Shown here: positions 1 to 15,000 of the stretch, one piece after another
How the letters are laid out: every line of letters starts with the position of its first letter
Position numbering within the stretch: the stretch's first letter is position 1
Assembly (NCBI GenBank): GCA_031216445.1
Contig: CM062215.1
Location: forward strand, 2,884,001 to 2,948,000
Source: Lateolabrax maculatus
Lineage: Eukaryota; Chordata; Actinopteri; Acropomatiformes; Lateolabracidae
Reading direction: 5' to 3'
DNA length: 64,000 nucleotides
Notes under the pieces: generated by a model
Told to the model about the DNA's origin: nothing
Databases searched by the model: none
What the model saw: the letters and a program-made list of their open reading frames with translations, nothing else
Program-made: the position numbers and the translations under genes

Positions 1-3000
1 CCTACCGACTGTCCGGGGAACCCGTCAAGACCTGGTATCCCAGGAGGTCCTCTTGGTCCCTCTGCTCCTTTGTCTCCATGGTTGCCTGGCAAACCTGGCT
101 TACCCTGGAAATCATAACAAAACATTTCTACTTACCTTACTTTCAGAAAAGTATTCAATAATATTCATTATAGTTTTAGTTTGATACAACTTACATTGAT
201 TTATACTAAGAATAACCCTTACTTAATAATGATAATAACAGCTATATTTGCCCACGAAAGCTACTAATTTCTGTAAAAACAGGAACAACTTAATTCAAAC
301 AACACGAAGCCATACAGACTCTGCAGTACTTACAGGTAGACCTGCAATACCAGGTGGACCCTGGAAGACAAAACACAGGAAAAAATGAGGCAGGGCATCT
401 ACTGTAAAGAGAAGGTCAGGGAGCTCACGGACGGGGGTTTGGGTACCTGTGGTCCAGGTGGGCCTCTGAGTCCAGGGGAGCCATTGTTCCCCTCATAACC
501 ATCCTGGTTACCCTGTAAGGAGAAAGGTGAAGAGGGTTTGTACCTGAGAAGGTCAGAAAGGTACGAATCATCCAGCCATCAACACATCCAACTAACCTTG
601 TCAGTGTTGGTCTTCTCGTGGGATTTGTTGACAATAAGAGAAACTACAGGACATTACCGGACCTCTGCTGTAACTATATGGGATTCACACTATTTATGAA
701 GTTGCAATGAGAGTATATTTAGGTTGGTAAGAAATAGTCACTCATTAAATCTGGTCGTTTGTTAAGCTTGACAGTCCTCAATCTAACCACAAACTTTGCA
801 TTTTGTGGTCACATCAAGTTGTTGTATGTTCGCAATCATAAGAGATGACGAAAAGCTGGATTCAGAGTCTTTGAGGAGTCTTGTGTCTATTTAGCGAATC
901 CAAAGAGCATGATGCACAGCACTTGTGTGTTTGATACTTATTCTCCAAGTTGTTTCAGTCCCAGAAGATGCATTGTACTTGGTGGCATTGCATTAAATAT
1001 AATTGCTCTCACCGGTCTACACAAACTAATCTAAATGACTAAATGCACCTGTATATGTTCAACCTCTACTCACATAACCGCCGCGGTACGGTGGCCCTGG
1101 TGGCCCAGGGGGTCCTGGCGGTCCAACTGGTCCCATGGGACCTGGAAGCCCTGCCAGCCCAGTCTGCCCTGGTGTACCTGACCTCCCTACGTCACCCTGA
1201 GCACCCTGAGATGAGAAGGAAATTAACAAAATAAGGATGTTTTTGTTTTTTTTTTGACACTCGTGTTAATGCAGCAGAATAAGTGAGGAAATGTGGGTGA
1301 TGCCACAAAACACGACATGCAAGAGGAAAACTAGAGGTGAAGCAGAAATAAGTGATACAGTAAGATGTCAGACTTGGAAAAGTGAAAGCAAGCAGCTGAA
1401 CAGTTAATTGAACCACGGAGGGAAAGTATTTATCCTCACACCATCGTTAGGTTAAGGACATATATCTTGAGGGATGGGGAATCAAATTGGAATCATTTAC
1501 AGCTATATTTGGTTGAGAAAATATGTGAAAAAGTTGGGAAAAGGAAAAGAAATCACCAAAGCAGAGCCCCCCCAGTACCTGCAACCCATTACACACCGTA
1601 GAAGATGGAGCAAAGTAAGAGAACAGGCCGTCGAAAAAGTTGGAGTCTTGCGAGTCTTGCTAGAGGAAGCCAACAAACATGGAGGACAGAATCTATCTGG
1701 ATGCACCCGCCACAAATTTGTCATTGTAATTTCAGCTAAAGGGCAAAAACTTCACACAACAAATTCAGACTCAACTCACCTTTTCTCCATGTGCTCCTGG
1801 AAGACCAAGCTCACCGCTGTCACCCTGGAGGTGAAAGAAAAGAATGAGAAGGACATTACACATGCTTTTCTGTGGCTCGCTGAAATATCTCAACAACCGT
1901 GACTTTGGTGGCTCATGTGTTATTTGTAATCTGTTCGTTCTCACCTTGACTCCTGTGAGTCCTGGTCGACCCGGTGCACCAGGAGGACCAGGAGGGCCCT
2001 GAAACGGCACACAAGATATTCACAGACAGTCAGTGTTTGATTCGAGTTTATAAAAGTCCTGCAAACAAGCAGAAAATCTTCCTGTTTGAGAAGCTGGAAC
2101 CATTTATTTTTGGGGTATTTTTGATTGAAAAATGACTTAAAACAATCAACTAATCAGCTTTACAATACTCACCGGTAGACCAGGGACTCCATCCTGTCCA
2201 GGTGGTCCGGGAGGTCCGAAAGCTACTGGACCATTGGGTCCCAGTGCCACTGAAGTCCCAGGAGGGCCGGGAGGGCCTGGGGGGCCCGGAGGACCACGGA
2301 CACCCTGGGTAACAAATCACAAAGTGATTATGTTGTCTAAAAACTCTTCTTGAGTTCAAAACCCTGACGATTATCAACATACCTGGATTTTGTCCAAGTC
2401 TAGGAATCCTGAGCCCTCCATGTCAACAAACGTCTATCGGAACATAAATCAATGAAATACAGTGAAAAGTATGTCTTGAAACAATAAATACTGAAAGAAA
2501 AGGGTGTTTGAAGTGTGGACGTACCGGGTGGGTACCGGTGCCAGGTCCAGGAGGTCCTGGTAGACCCGGGGGGCCTCTGGGTCCCGGTTGACCCTCTCCA
2601 AGCTCACCCTGGAAATATTAAAAGGGTCACCCATTATCATGCCAACTGAATAATTTAAACACAATATATTGATCATATTATTCCATTCTGTACTAAAACC
2701 TTTTCTCCTTTGGCACCAGCAGTTCCTGGACTTCCTGGGAAACCTCGTGGCCCAGCGGGACCCTGGGAACGGGAACAAAAGAACAAATTTATACGTGCAA
2801 CTTTTCATTCATCATAAAAAGTCTGTTTTTACAGAAACATCTCAATCTGTTCAATAAAAACAAAGAAGCTTACAGCTTTTCCATCCTCTCCTGGATCACC
2901 CTGAAAGATAACGAACAACCCCTGAGTGACGTTAATCTAAAAAAATACTAAACATGTGTGAAAGTCAGGACTCCTGTACTCACAGGCTCTCCGTCGGCTC

Positions 3001-6000
3001 CTGCAGGTCCTGTGGCCCCATCTGAACCCGGTGGCCCCGGCGGTCCGGGGGGTCCAGACACCTGCTGCACTACAGAGCCGTCCCCAAGTCGAACCACCTC
3101 GGCTGCGGGTCCGGGAGGGCCAGGGCGCCCGGGGGGCCCCTGAGCCCCACGTTCTCCTTTATTGCCGGGGTATCCGAAGCCGGAACTACCCTGGTGAGGA
3201 AGACGTGAAAAGTCAAATTCACCTAAATTATGTTGGCTGATGAAACTACACAAACCTTTTGAAAACATCTTTGTTGAATGTAAAGTGTGTGTGTATGTGT
3301 GTGTGTGTGTGTGTGTATTACTACTAATACTGCACTGTGAAAATACTCCAGTACAAGTAAAGTCCTGCATTCAAAACCTTACTTAAGTAAAAGTATGTTT
3401 TAAGTTTTAAGTTCTATGAGCAAAATGTTGTAGTAAAATCCTCCCTGTCAGTGTTTTATTATCTCTGATGTTTCTGGATTAATATTCCTGCTGCATTCAT
3501 GTGTCTGTTGCATTTTACTGCTGTAGATGTTTAAGTTTGAGCTCATTTTAACTACTAACTACTACTATAAGTTGTCTATATGTTTTCAGCTTTGTGACGA
3601 TGCATTTCTCCAGCTGATCCAAGGGGGTTTTTAAATATTTAGCTTCAGAAGGAGGAGAAATTTCTCAACTCATGAAGGAATTCAAAACATTCACATTCAA
3701 TGGACAGGAAGGGATGAAAAACTGTAATCTGCAAAGTAAATAAAATTGTCAGACAAATGTAGTGGAGTAAAAAGTACAATATTTAGCTGTGAGTGTAGTG
3801 GAGTAGAAGTAGAAAGTAGCATAAAATGGAAATATTCAAATACAAGTACCTCTAATTTGTTCTTAAGAACATTACTACTACAGTTTATTATGTCATAATA
3901 TAATGTCTTTCATCTCATACCCTCTATTTTTCTATAATAAGCAACATTGTAGATCACTTATAAAATGAAACAAACTAACAGAACAAAGTTAACGTACCTT
4001 CGTACCCTTTTCTCCCTGAAATAAAGAAAAAGGACAAATATTAAGTATTTTATGGATTGGATTACACAATCATGCAGATACACACAGTGACGTTGTACCT
4101 TCTGTCCTCCACCCTGAGAGGAGAAACCGGACCCAGAGCCGGACCCCGATTCTCCCTTCGGCCCCACGGGGCCCGTGTCCCCATTCGAGCCTTTCTCTCC
4201 TCTGTCTCCTTTCTCACCTTTGGCACCGCCGGGACCTGAAGGACATGTGACGTGAGATAAGTTAGAAAAGTTAGGAACAACCTGGTTTTAGAGGTGCAGC
4301 CACCAAAAAAGCAAAAGTACATATTTATGAAAAAGAATGAAGGGTCAAACAGCAACGATTTAGATTAGAAAGTGCAAAAAAACCCCAAAAAACACCAGCA
4401 GCAAAACCCAAACAAGCCTGAAATGAGAGAAAGTGATGATATGAAAGAGTAGATGGTTTGTTCTCATCAGTTTTGAGGTTTATCGCCCCCTAGTGGACGC
4501 AGAGAGAACTGCTGCATAATTCATCATCCTCCCTCGTGACTGGATCCTCTTCAGTTCCTCTCCATCGATACAACAGATGAACCCGTTTGGTGCCATTTTT
4601 GAACTAATTCCAATTAATTAGCCTCTCAAAGTCTCTCATTACCTTCAAATATGGATGCATTACACATTTTCTTTTTCAGAATAACCAGGATTGTTTGAAA
4701 CTCAAGATTAATTTTAATGTGACGAGTTGCACTGAAGATTCACAGTGGACCATTAATGGACATTTTCTGACTTCAAGGGGTCAAGGGTCGACTCCTAGAG
4801 TGTGTTCACTAAACCATCATAACCAATTAATAAAAGAGGCAGATGTTTAAGTCTTTACAGCCTCTTTCAGTTTTAAGTAGAATGGGATGCAACCCAACAC
4901 TGATGCTTACATGTCGACTGGATCGCTGTAATAAACACACATGGAGGAGTTACAAGCAAGAATTGGGTTCTGATCTGTAATATTTCCTTTTCCTATATAT
5001 AAAAAACACATTCATCCATGCTTGGTTGCCACTTATGAATTGCTGGAACAGCTTTGGTGGATCCTTGTGTTTAAATGTGCATCCAATATCAGACGCTCTG
5101 TGAGCGGGAGCCATGTTTTCTGGGATAATTTGATAAAAAAGACATAATAATAATAATAATTTAGGAATATGTAACATGTAAGCACAATATCAGATGGAAT
5201 AACGAAGGTCTTAAAGCTAGATTTTGACACAGGGCCTCAAAACAAAGCAGGATCCGTTCTAAGACCCTTCATAGTGTCAGTTGATGTCACCCAACCTCCA
5301 CCACCATGCTCACAGCCCTCACAGCTCATCCTATACTGTGATAGGATGGCCTCGTGTTGATTAGGACATAATCCTAATCTCAATCTGCACCCCTGCGAGG
5401 CGAGACCCGGTCCTTTTGCCCCCCAGCGAACCCACCTCTTGGGCCGGGTGATCCGGGCCGGCCGTGGTCCACCGACGGCGGCTGATACCTGACATCTAAA
5501 GTCAACACAAACAACAACTTTACCGGCAGCACGAGGCCCGCAAGTGTCGGCTTGCAGGGCGGGAAATGTGCTGCCTGAATGTCTCTGAGGAGGTGATGGA
5601 AGAAGAAACCCGTCCTTGTTACAGAACAGTTCATGCATGTTTGCCTTTAAAGGAGATTTTAAAGCCAAATCTTCTGCTTTTGCTTATTTAATACTGAAGT
5701 AACAGTATAAAACTAAAATTGCTCTTCTTCTTTAACTATCCACCTGGGGGAGCTAAAGAGTTTTAACATGCTGAAATCCTGCAGGAAAACTCCCCACAAT
5801 CTCAGGTCCAGACAAGTGCCCTTATGCACATATTTCTGTATAAAAACACTGTGATTCTACAGGACGTTTCTTTGGCAGCGGCTGCCGTATGATTAAAAAC
5901 TTCCATTACACTTTCTTTCTGCCGTGTGTTTACTGTGTTGAGTGCCTTGGCAGCAGCACAGCGAAGACTTGCAGTCGTAAGTGATTCCACTGAGCTTTTG

Positions 6001-9000
6001 TACCTGTTTCTTTGAGTCTGGCTCCTTGTGAGGTTATCAGAGGGGGTTCGGGGACTGGCCGCAGGGAAGCAGGCGTGGTCTGGAAATACAAAAGAACAAG
6101 TATAACACATCCGCAGCCATCATGCCGGCTACTGCAGGTATAAATTCCCAAACTTGAATAGGTCATAACAGATGTTTTAACATTTGAGTGTCATTGTTGT
6201 TTCTCGACCAGTTTAACTCAAGCTGCAACTTGGACGTGACATAAATTTAGGAAAACATATAATATTTTTTCCAGATATTAAACATATTTATTCACCATTA
6301 TCCACCAGTTTTACTTTTGTCAGGTGGCAGAGACTTAAATATCATTCATCTGAACATCGATTTCTGCAACTAACTGAAAAGTTGCATGCAACATTGCTGC
6401 ATTATGCTGAGAGAGCAGGTTTATGCAGCAGCCAATCTGAATGCCGAGGACCCTGCTCTTCTGTTATCTTGAATAAGATTGCGCTCTTATTTTGAAATAA
6501 AGGCAAAATGAGTAGGGAGTTGAAACAATAATAGTCGGCAATTAGTCTCATGTTATGTGTGTTTCTGCATTATTAGGAATGATTACATCTCTTAAACAGA
6601 AAAATAAATTAAAACTCAGCATGTCAAACACACTGACCTTCACAGTGTGTCCAGTCTGTCTCCTGTCGCCTTCGCCGCTGCCAAAGTCACCAGAGGCCTG
6701 CGAGACAGAGCGAGAGAGACGTTACATAAAAGCCTTCGTATTAAATCGTATTAAATTAATATTAAAACACAATCACTCACAGCGTCAGAGTCGTCCTCGT
6801 CGTCACACAAACGCTCCGCGGCCCGAGGGTTTCCCACCACTTTCAGCTCTGCAATCTCGCCCTAAAAACACCCAAACACAAACATACTGAAGGCATTTTA
6901 TTTCACCGTGATGGCCAAACTCATTGTTTGCAATCAGACATGATATTAGCTTCCTCTGAAATCTCCAAAGAGGTAGAAAATATGAGAGAAATGACTCATG
7001 GGGAGACACACTGATTCAGCTGACTTGTCTTTGAATGACCTTCCTCCACCTTGAGCCATATTCTGTCTTTTAACACGATACACACAGTTTGGAGTCAAGG
7101 TGGACTTTATGACGCTTACCAAGTGAGAATATTCTGCCTTAGAGACCAGTTTGTGGCCTTGGCCTTATTTTTTTGGGATGAATTTGGCAGAAAAAGCCCA
7201 GAGATGCAACTCAGAGTAGATCAGAATTGCAGAAGTGTTTGAACAAATGTAAAGTTTTAACTTTTATCATGAATCGTATCCATTTCTTCTCCACTTCAAA
7301 AGGCCATGTGACCGTCACATGTGGTCACCTGGGTCGGAGGTCAAAGGTGAGAGAGGTCACGTAATAGATTTACAAGTATGAGGAGGGTTAAGTCTGCCCC
7401 TTCCTGCTGCCAGTGACCCAGACGCAAACCTGCCATGAGGTGCCACGAGGAGATATTAAAGAGGGACCTGACCCGACAGAGAGGTCAGACTTCCACATAC
7501 AAATTACACTCGCACACCTGCTCTTTTAGCACACTGTGTATTATTCTGACTTTTTTCCTGGTCCCGTGGGTGACATCTGGAGGAGGATTCATTGCTGTTT
7601 TTCATTCATTTCTGTCAGAAATGTGATGAGCAAACATCTCTTCAACACTTGAGCATTTCCTCTGCTGGTACCCTGGAGTTTACGGCTAGAAAATGGACTT
7701 CTCTTCCAAATGCTCGTTTTTTTTGTTTTTTCTGTCTGTGAAAGTGATCATTTTGGTCACCAAATGCATGTTAATTTACACAGCAAACATGTTCTTTTAC
7801 TCAATAAAGTTGGTGTAAAGACAATGTTTTGTTTATAGAACCATGAGCTCTTTGTACGTCAGTAAAATACTGTTTTATACAAAACAATGTGTTATTTTCA
7901 TCATATTCATAGTTGAATATGTTCCAATTCTGAGCAATTTTTTTGTTCTTTTCAGCAGCCTGAACATGTTTGTCACAGAAAAATGTATGAATGTATTCGC
8001 CATTCGTCTGCAACACTGTTTGAGTGTAATGTTAAGAAAAAAACAAGAAAACTCCACAGGGCACCTTTCGGTAACTATAACCTAGTTTTTGACGGCTCCA
8101 TTTAGGGTAAAAACCTTATTGACCTGAGGCACTGGCCATGGCATCTCCAACTTTTGTGATTTTTGTATTTTTATTACTTGCAAAGCTGATATTTTAAAGA
8201 TAAAAGCACCATACACGTGTCGTGTACTGGCCCTCTTGTTTGTGGTCCCCTTGCTGTGCAGGCTCAACACCACATTTGCACCTTCGTTGTATATTCCAGC
8301 ATTTACCTCGAACTTGTCGGCGTCGGCTCCTCCGGCCTGACCCACAAAGATCCCCGCCCCAGGGTCGAGCTCCATGGGATCCGGCGAACGCTCAAACTTC
8401 ACCACCTGCGGCTCGGAGTCGCAGCCCTGGTAGAAGGTCACCTGCTCCTCGTAGACCGACAGCGAGAAGCGAGACCAGGTGCCCACCAGGCTCGGCACGT
8501 CAAAGCTGGCCGCCTCATAGGAGGCCTCGGAGTCTGGCTCGGTGTAGAAGAACTGCACCCTCTGACGGCCTGATCGCACCGCACTGAGCTTGACGCCGAC
8601 GTACATGAGCTTCTGGGACCCGTCGGTGATGGAGAAGAGGACGGAGGCGGCGGGAGTGGCGGGCTTCACGTGGAACACGAGGGAGAAGTGGCGGTACAGA
8701 GGGTTGGGGACGTGGGCCAGAGCCGGCTGGCCCGACACCACCGCAGGGGTGAAGAAGTAGGCGGCCTCCCCCCTCGGCCCAGCCACCCTGGTGACCTCAT
8801 CCGGTGGAGGGTCTCCGATCAGCTGGAGCAAAGAGATGCCGCTGTCCTCTGCAGGAAAGGGAGAGATGGGAAGTTAAGATTTAGTGTCAGAAAGCTGAAA
8901 GACTTGAAGAGAATTAATTAGACAAGCACTGCCTTCACGTGCAGCTGTAAATATGTAAGTTAAGTGCAAATGAATGGCAAATATGAGCTAGGAAAGTCAC

Positions 9001-12000
9001 ACAAAATCACCAGCCACCCAAAAACTTTCAGTGTAGGACATATTTTGTTATTATTTTGCCCAAAAAACAGCACTAAAATGTGGAAAAGAAGCACAGAAAT
9101 GATCAGCAAATCACAAGTTCTTTGGAAAGGAAATATTAGATTTTAGGTATTGCAGGACTTATCATGTGTCTTTTATTGTGGTTAAAGTGAGTTGTTTCTT
9201 CTGAAATAAGAATCCTTTTACGGGTTTTAAGACAAGATGCAGGTTAGGATGTGTTAAAACTTGTTAAAATGCAAAAGTTTTCCACTGCAGGAAGCGAAAC
9301 AAGTTAGGAAACTGCTTTAAAAATGAGTCACCGACTCAACTGATCCGTGACAAGTGCCTCTGGAACAACAAACACTAAACCACAGTGACCTGAAGGTCAA
9401 ACAGCAAACCACAGATCTAATGGCAGCAGTCAGTCATTGCTGTACTGTGAGTTTAAAGGGCCAAGAGTGCTTCAAACAGAGTGTTTGTTAGGTCAGAAAC
9501 ACCTAAAGTAAAAGTACCTCAAAGCTGTACTTAAGTGCAGTACTTCAGTAAATGTACTTAGTTAGCAACTCATGATTATGTTTAATTATTGATACCATTA
9601 GAGGTAATGAGAAAATATGTTTTTATACTTTGGGTAAATTCACACTTTAAATCAGAGTACTTCTGAGTGACTGACTGGATTAACTAATGTTAGATTCCAG
9701 TTTGTAGTTTCTACTTTTATGCTGCAGTTTCTGTGAGACTGGGGGTCAAATTAATGGAAAAACTGCTGATATGTCAGTTCCCATAGATTCAAACAGCCCA
9801 AAGGGAAAAGAGCAACAGCCTTGAGACCAGCAATGACATTCTCATAAATCGGCACCACACGAGGGAGAAAAAAAACCTAAGTTTTGGCTTGGCAGACACT
9901 TCCACTCAGTGATCTCCTGAGGACGGCCTGTCAGCCCGGATTCATGACCAAAAAGTACAATGTGTGCATTAAAGGGTCACAGAGGTCAGCGGTCGAGGGA
10001 GTTTCCCAAGGTTTTTAAATGATGTTAAAGTAGCAAATACAGCTTGCTCAGTCAAAGAAAGTAAAGGAAACTGACCAGCATGAGCCTAATGAGGAGATGC
10101 CTGCTAAATGTCAAGTATGAAACAGAAAACAATTTGTTGTTAAACTTGGTGAAAAAGAGATTTTATCAATTAGCAGCTTAACAGTTTGGACACATTTTCC
10201 AGCTCGAATCAGAAGCAGCAGCAGTAGTCTGCTTTACATTTCTAAGTGTCTTCAGAATAATACTGGCATTATTTTTTATTATCCATTAATCTGATTATTT
10301 TCATTATTTCAAGATACATTTTTTGGTTATAGAAAAGTCAGAAAATAGTGAGTCATAAATGCCTTTTTACACTTTCTAGTTTATTGCAGTCCCATTTCTC
10401 ACCCAGGGAGCAACTAGTCAAGACAGAGTATAGTTGGCCTCTAAATCTTAATCAAAATTTAACTGTTAGAACATTTTATCAGGCGCATATTTTACATAAG
10501 TTTGCTTATAAGTTTGTTTACTGTTCACAACCATCGAAACACAGGACTGAATAATATTTTTCACCCTTATATTTTCTTTAAAGTATCAAACTATTGTTTC
10601 AACAGGATGTAACTTCATCATGTTCGGCTGTTAACTGTGTCTGCAAACTCACCTTCTACCTGCTGAGAGGGAAATCACACTATGTTGACCAACACTCAAC
10701 CAGCTCATAACTAACTGCACATCTGCGCTCGCCAACCCGAACGCTGGCAGGGAGTAATCCTCAACACATGTTCGCACAATGGCGGCTGCTATGTTGTCCC
10801 GACCTGCTCGGCAGCTACAGCTAAGCCACTCGGATCCTGCAGGATTTCATCCAATTGGAGCTCGAGCAGGACACGCCGGGTGGTCAACTTCCCGCTGAGG
10901 GCACCTGCTGCTGCTCAATCTGACGGTGACACAGCTGCTGCAGCTGTTGCACGAATCAGGTGGGTCAAATTATGTGTGTAGAATTCAATTTTTGAAATGA
11001 TAAATGACAATAAAGGGAAGAACTTCTTCTGCACCAGCATGTGAACTTGTTGCCTGGACATGATTTCCTCCAGCAGGTCCCGTTTCACTTCATACATTCA
11101 CATCTGGAAGAGGTCCAGTCCGACCACAGCTCTCCCACCAAACAGGCCAGTCAGCCAGAAACAGTTAAGGCTCCCATGAACAAGAGCAGTGTCTGCCAGA
11201 TATTCTTTCATACCAGTAACAACAACATTATATAACAATTCCACACACTTTTCTAATTTCTTAATCAGAGTTGAAATCTCAGGCTCAGGCTCTGAATGTA
11301 TTTATGTTTTCCATGCAAACAAAAAGGCAAAGCAAGATGGTGAAATACAGGCACTTTTTCTGGATAATTGCTGCATAATTTCACCTATTTAGGCCTTTAA
11401 AAGTAAAATAAACACGTTTGCATAGTTATTCTACTGATTGTATTCACAATCATTTATCAGTAGGTCAAAACATCATTTAACATTAATATTGGGAATAATT
11501 CAATCTGCCCATGTAACCATCTCACCTGTACATTATTAAAGAAAAGCTTTTTTGCAACACACGATAATCTGAGGACAATATATGTTCCGAAGACCATGAG
11601 ACCATGAGGTCTGAAAGACCATTTTTAGATGCCTGAGGAACAATTATCCAGAAACCTTCTAATAAAGTGTGACAAAATAAACATATTTTGTTTAGCAGAA
11701 ATATACTTAATTTAATTTAGGTTCCTTTCCTGTTAATCATCTCGTGACCCCTCTTGTTGGGGTTGGGAACCACTGGTTTATGTCCCATGCTTGTTTTGCA
11801 TTTTGGTCCATCAGAAAAACAAATAAATTCAGAGCCTGAGCCTGCGATTTCAACTCTGATAGAGAAATGAGAAAAGTGTGTGTAATTGTTATATAATGGT
11901 CTTGTAACCACAATGTTACTGGTATGAAAGAATAGTTGGCAGACATTGTTCATTGCCTGTTTAGTGGGAGCGCTGTGGTTGATGCTGATGCTATTATCAT

Positions 12001-15000
12001 ACCTAATGATGATGCTGCCCAATCTTACTTATATATTGTTGATCTCAAAACGTAGCGAGGTCCATCACAGTCACGTGGACTCCTTTTTGTGTAAGTGTTG
12101 ACAGCAGATACTTCTGGTGTGGGGTTTGGACCAATGCCCACGAAAAGCCTCCTTCAAGTCAGTGATCAGCTGTTTCTTTGACTTGGCTGTTCTCCAGAGG
12201 ACAGATGGAAGCTGGCATGACACCCCAAACGTGAGAACTTTTCCTCCGAAACAATCACGTTAACCCGGATGTCTGCTTATGGCTTCTTGCCCTGCGTCTG
12301 TCTCCACCCTTTCTTCATGTTGACGGGACCCATTGTATGGAAGAACAACATACAGCAATGTTTCACAGCCCCTATGGGCAGCGGCAAATAAAAAGATGAC
12401 CTCATGTATGCTGTTACAGAGGATTACTGATGTCTGTATTTTCCAACATTTGACCCCAGAGAAACTCAATGCCTGTTTTACTGTGTGAAGAAACAAAGAA
12501 AAAAAAAGATATTGCCAGTGCAGAGGGGCACAGACAGACAAACAGATGGACGGTTTAAGGCAGAGAAAGGAAATGCGTGTCAGATGTCCATGGGAAAGTG
12601 GACCATGAGGGACTCTAATAGGATGAAGCACACAGACTCAGTCCCAAAAGCCTGCATGGACATGACATGCCAGTTAAAACAGGCTGAAATGTCTTGACTG
12701 ATGGACTCCTCCAGAAGTTTAGCAGTGTAATGTGCTTCCTCTGGGGTAACAAACACTTTCCCTGGAGGCTAAGAAAGATAAAGACGAAAACTAGTTATTT
12801 TAAAATCTGAAATACGCCAGATTTTGTATCATTTTCTATTGGCTAAAATAAAACCCTCTGTTATCAGGGATGGATTAATCAAAGGGTATGATGACTCAGA
12901 ACAATGCATCTGTCTGACTTTACGGTTTCTGCAAGTGGAAGAAACACAGCATATCACACAAGCAAGACAGCTTCCTACAGTCAAAGCAACAGAATATAGT
13001 GTTATAGTGAGTGTTTTTGATTCTTCAGCACCACAAACCTGATGAAATACTTGCATGAGCATCACGCAAAGGGAAATAACTTCATCCAGAAAGCAACTAA
13101 ACAAAGCTGAGAACAAAGAAAAATATGTAATTTCTTGTGCTGGATGACCCTTTATGTGGAACAGCCAAAGCCTCACTACATACTGTGCTGCCAAAGTGAC
13201 ATTTTATCTCCAAATTGGCATTAATTCATTCATTTTTAAAACACTTGGACAATGTTGCAGCAGAGTAAAGTGCATGTAATGAAACAAAACAATGCCAGGA
13301 ACAGGAAGGTGGCATAGAAATTGCTTATTAACAACAGGAAAAACTAAGCATCTGTGCTTTTGGAGGAGGACTTCTCATAAAAAAGCCTTCAATTAAAGAA
13401 ACCAGAATTAACTTCACTCTCAGGCCCGTTGCAACCTAAAATGTCTGCATGTACAAAATCATTCCTCGTCTGTAATTACACAAAAAACAATGCCTGACGT
13501 CTATTCTGCATGAGCACTCTTGGTACTTTTAGTTTGTTGCATGCAAAAGGTTAAAGAACATTACAGCATTATCAAAGTATGCCTCAACCAGAGCTTACTT
13601 TACATCTGAAAGCTGACCTCCTTATTTGGAAAAGTAAGCACTGCAACAACAAGCTCATTTCATTGTCTAATGATATAATATAAAGGAATCAGAGGTATTT
13701 TTATTGTACAGTTCAGTGTGTGTCTTAACGGAGTGAGAAACATTCAGTTCACACAGCAACAAGTGACCCTCACTGCCAATTAAACCAGTGCGTTCAACCA
13801 TTAACACCCCCAGTTGTAGTCCTACCCCCTTGGGACTGAACGAACTGGACTTCACACGGTGGCATCGGTTGACTCTTCAAACGGAGGCGACACAGCTGTG
13901 GCGTCCACGGCTTCCCTCTGCTCCCCAGTCAGACCATAATCCGTGTTTGAATAAGCTGGGAGCCAATTAAAGTTGACTGATGGGGGATCAATGAGCAGCT
14001 CTCTGAGTTCAGATGACATCAGCTGTTTTTTTTGTTTGTTTTAGTTCCCAACTTGCTTTTCTTAGATCATCAAGATTTAAAATAGTCTGGTTTCTTGGCT
14101 GCAGTCCAATTCAAATGTTGTGATTGTGTGGAGGAATGTGAGTTGCATCAGGTATAAACTATCAGCAGCTAGTAAAATGTGTGCATATTTTACTCTGTTT
14201 CCTTTTTAATACTTTATTTTTGTTAGATTATACTTTCAATCTTCTGCTCTAACTCTTGGCACTAAAGCAAAAAACTAGTGACTCATGAACTGACTTTTAT
14301 TTGTTTCCCTTAAAGCTTTGCTTTTGTTTTCTCTCAAACTGTTTCCCACCTTTGCTGCAGTTGCTGTGGCTGCAGAAGCCACAACCAGCCTGACTGGAAG
14401 TTCTCTATTTAATGATAAATAATTGTAAATTGGCCCAATATGCATCTTAAAACGATTAAACTGTTTTTGAAGAATACTGTGCACTGACTGTGAATCACTT
14501 TTCCTGAAAGAGCGGGTAATTCCCCCACTTAAAAAAAAAAAGTGGCTCACACACTTTGTCCCACTCTGTCTCTGCTCATCTTCTAATGTTTGGCTGGACA
14601 CTTAATTACCACCCATCAAGTGTTGCTGGTTTGAGAGGGTGGGCGACTGGCTGTGCCCTCTGACCCCTGGCAGAGACTCCGGGCCGCCCAGTCTCATCCC
14701 AGTCACAAGGCTCTCTTGTTACTTACCGCGACACCGTGGCCCTTTTTTCCCAAACCGAGCACACAATCGCCACACTCTTTCTTCAGAGCGGACCACTTTC
14801 CCACCCACAGCCTCTGTCATAAATGCCAATCCACGGCCCTTCCTCCTCGCCACAGATGGTCCAATTGTTTCCCTCTCTGTGACTCTGGAAGCTAAAAAAA
14901 AAAAAACGCTTCGCTTCTAAATCCACACAAAATTCCACGCCAGCTGATCAGAAATTTGATAACAAGAAGATAACCCGGGACAGGAATGTGTGACTGGCAT

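Noticed and set aside
8217..8587. Two plus-strand frames of about 120 residues opposite the TSPN exon
   Set aside because: Antisense shadows of the GC-rich TSPN exon; low-complexity Arg/Pro/Ser composition.
12260..13194. Minus-strand frames of 121-123 residues in the col18a1 intron
   Set aside because: No recognisable domain, composition like random AT-rich DNA; 12829-13194 has a hydrophobic stretch but no signal-peptide or exon context.
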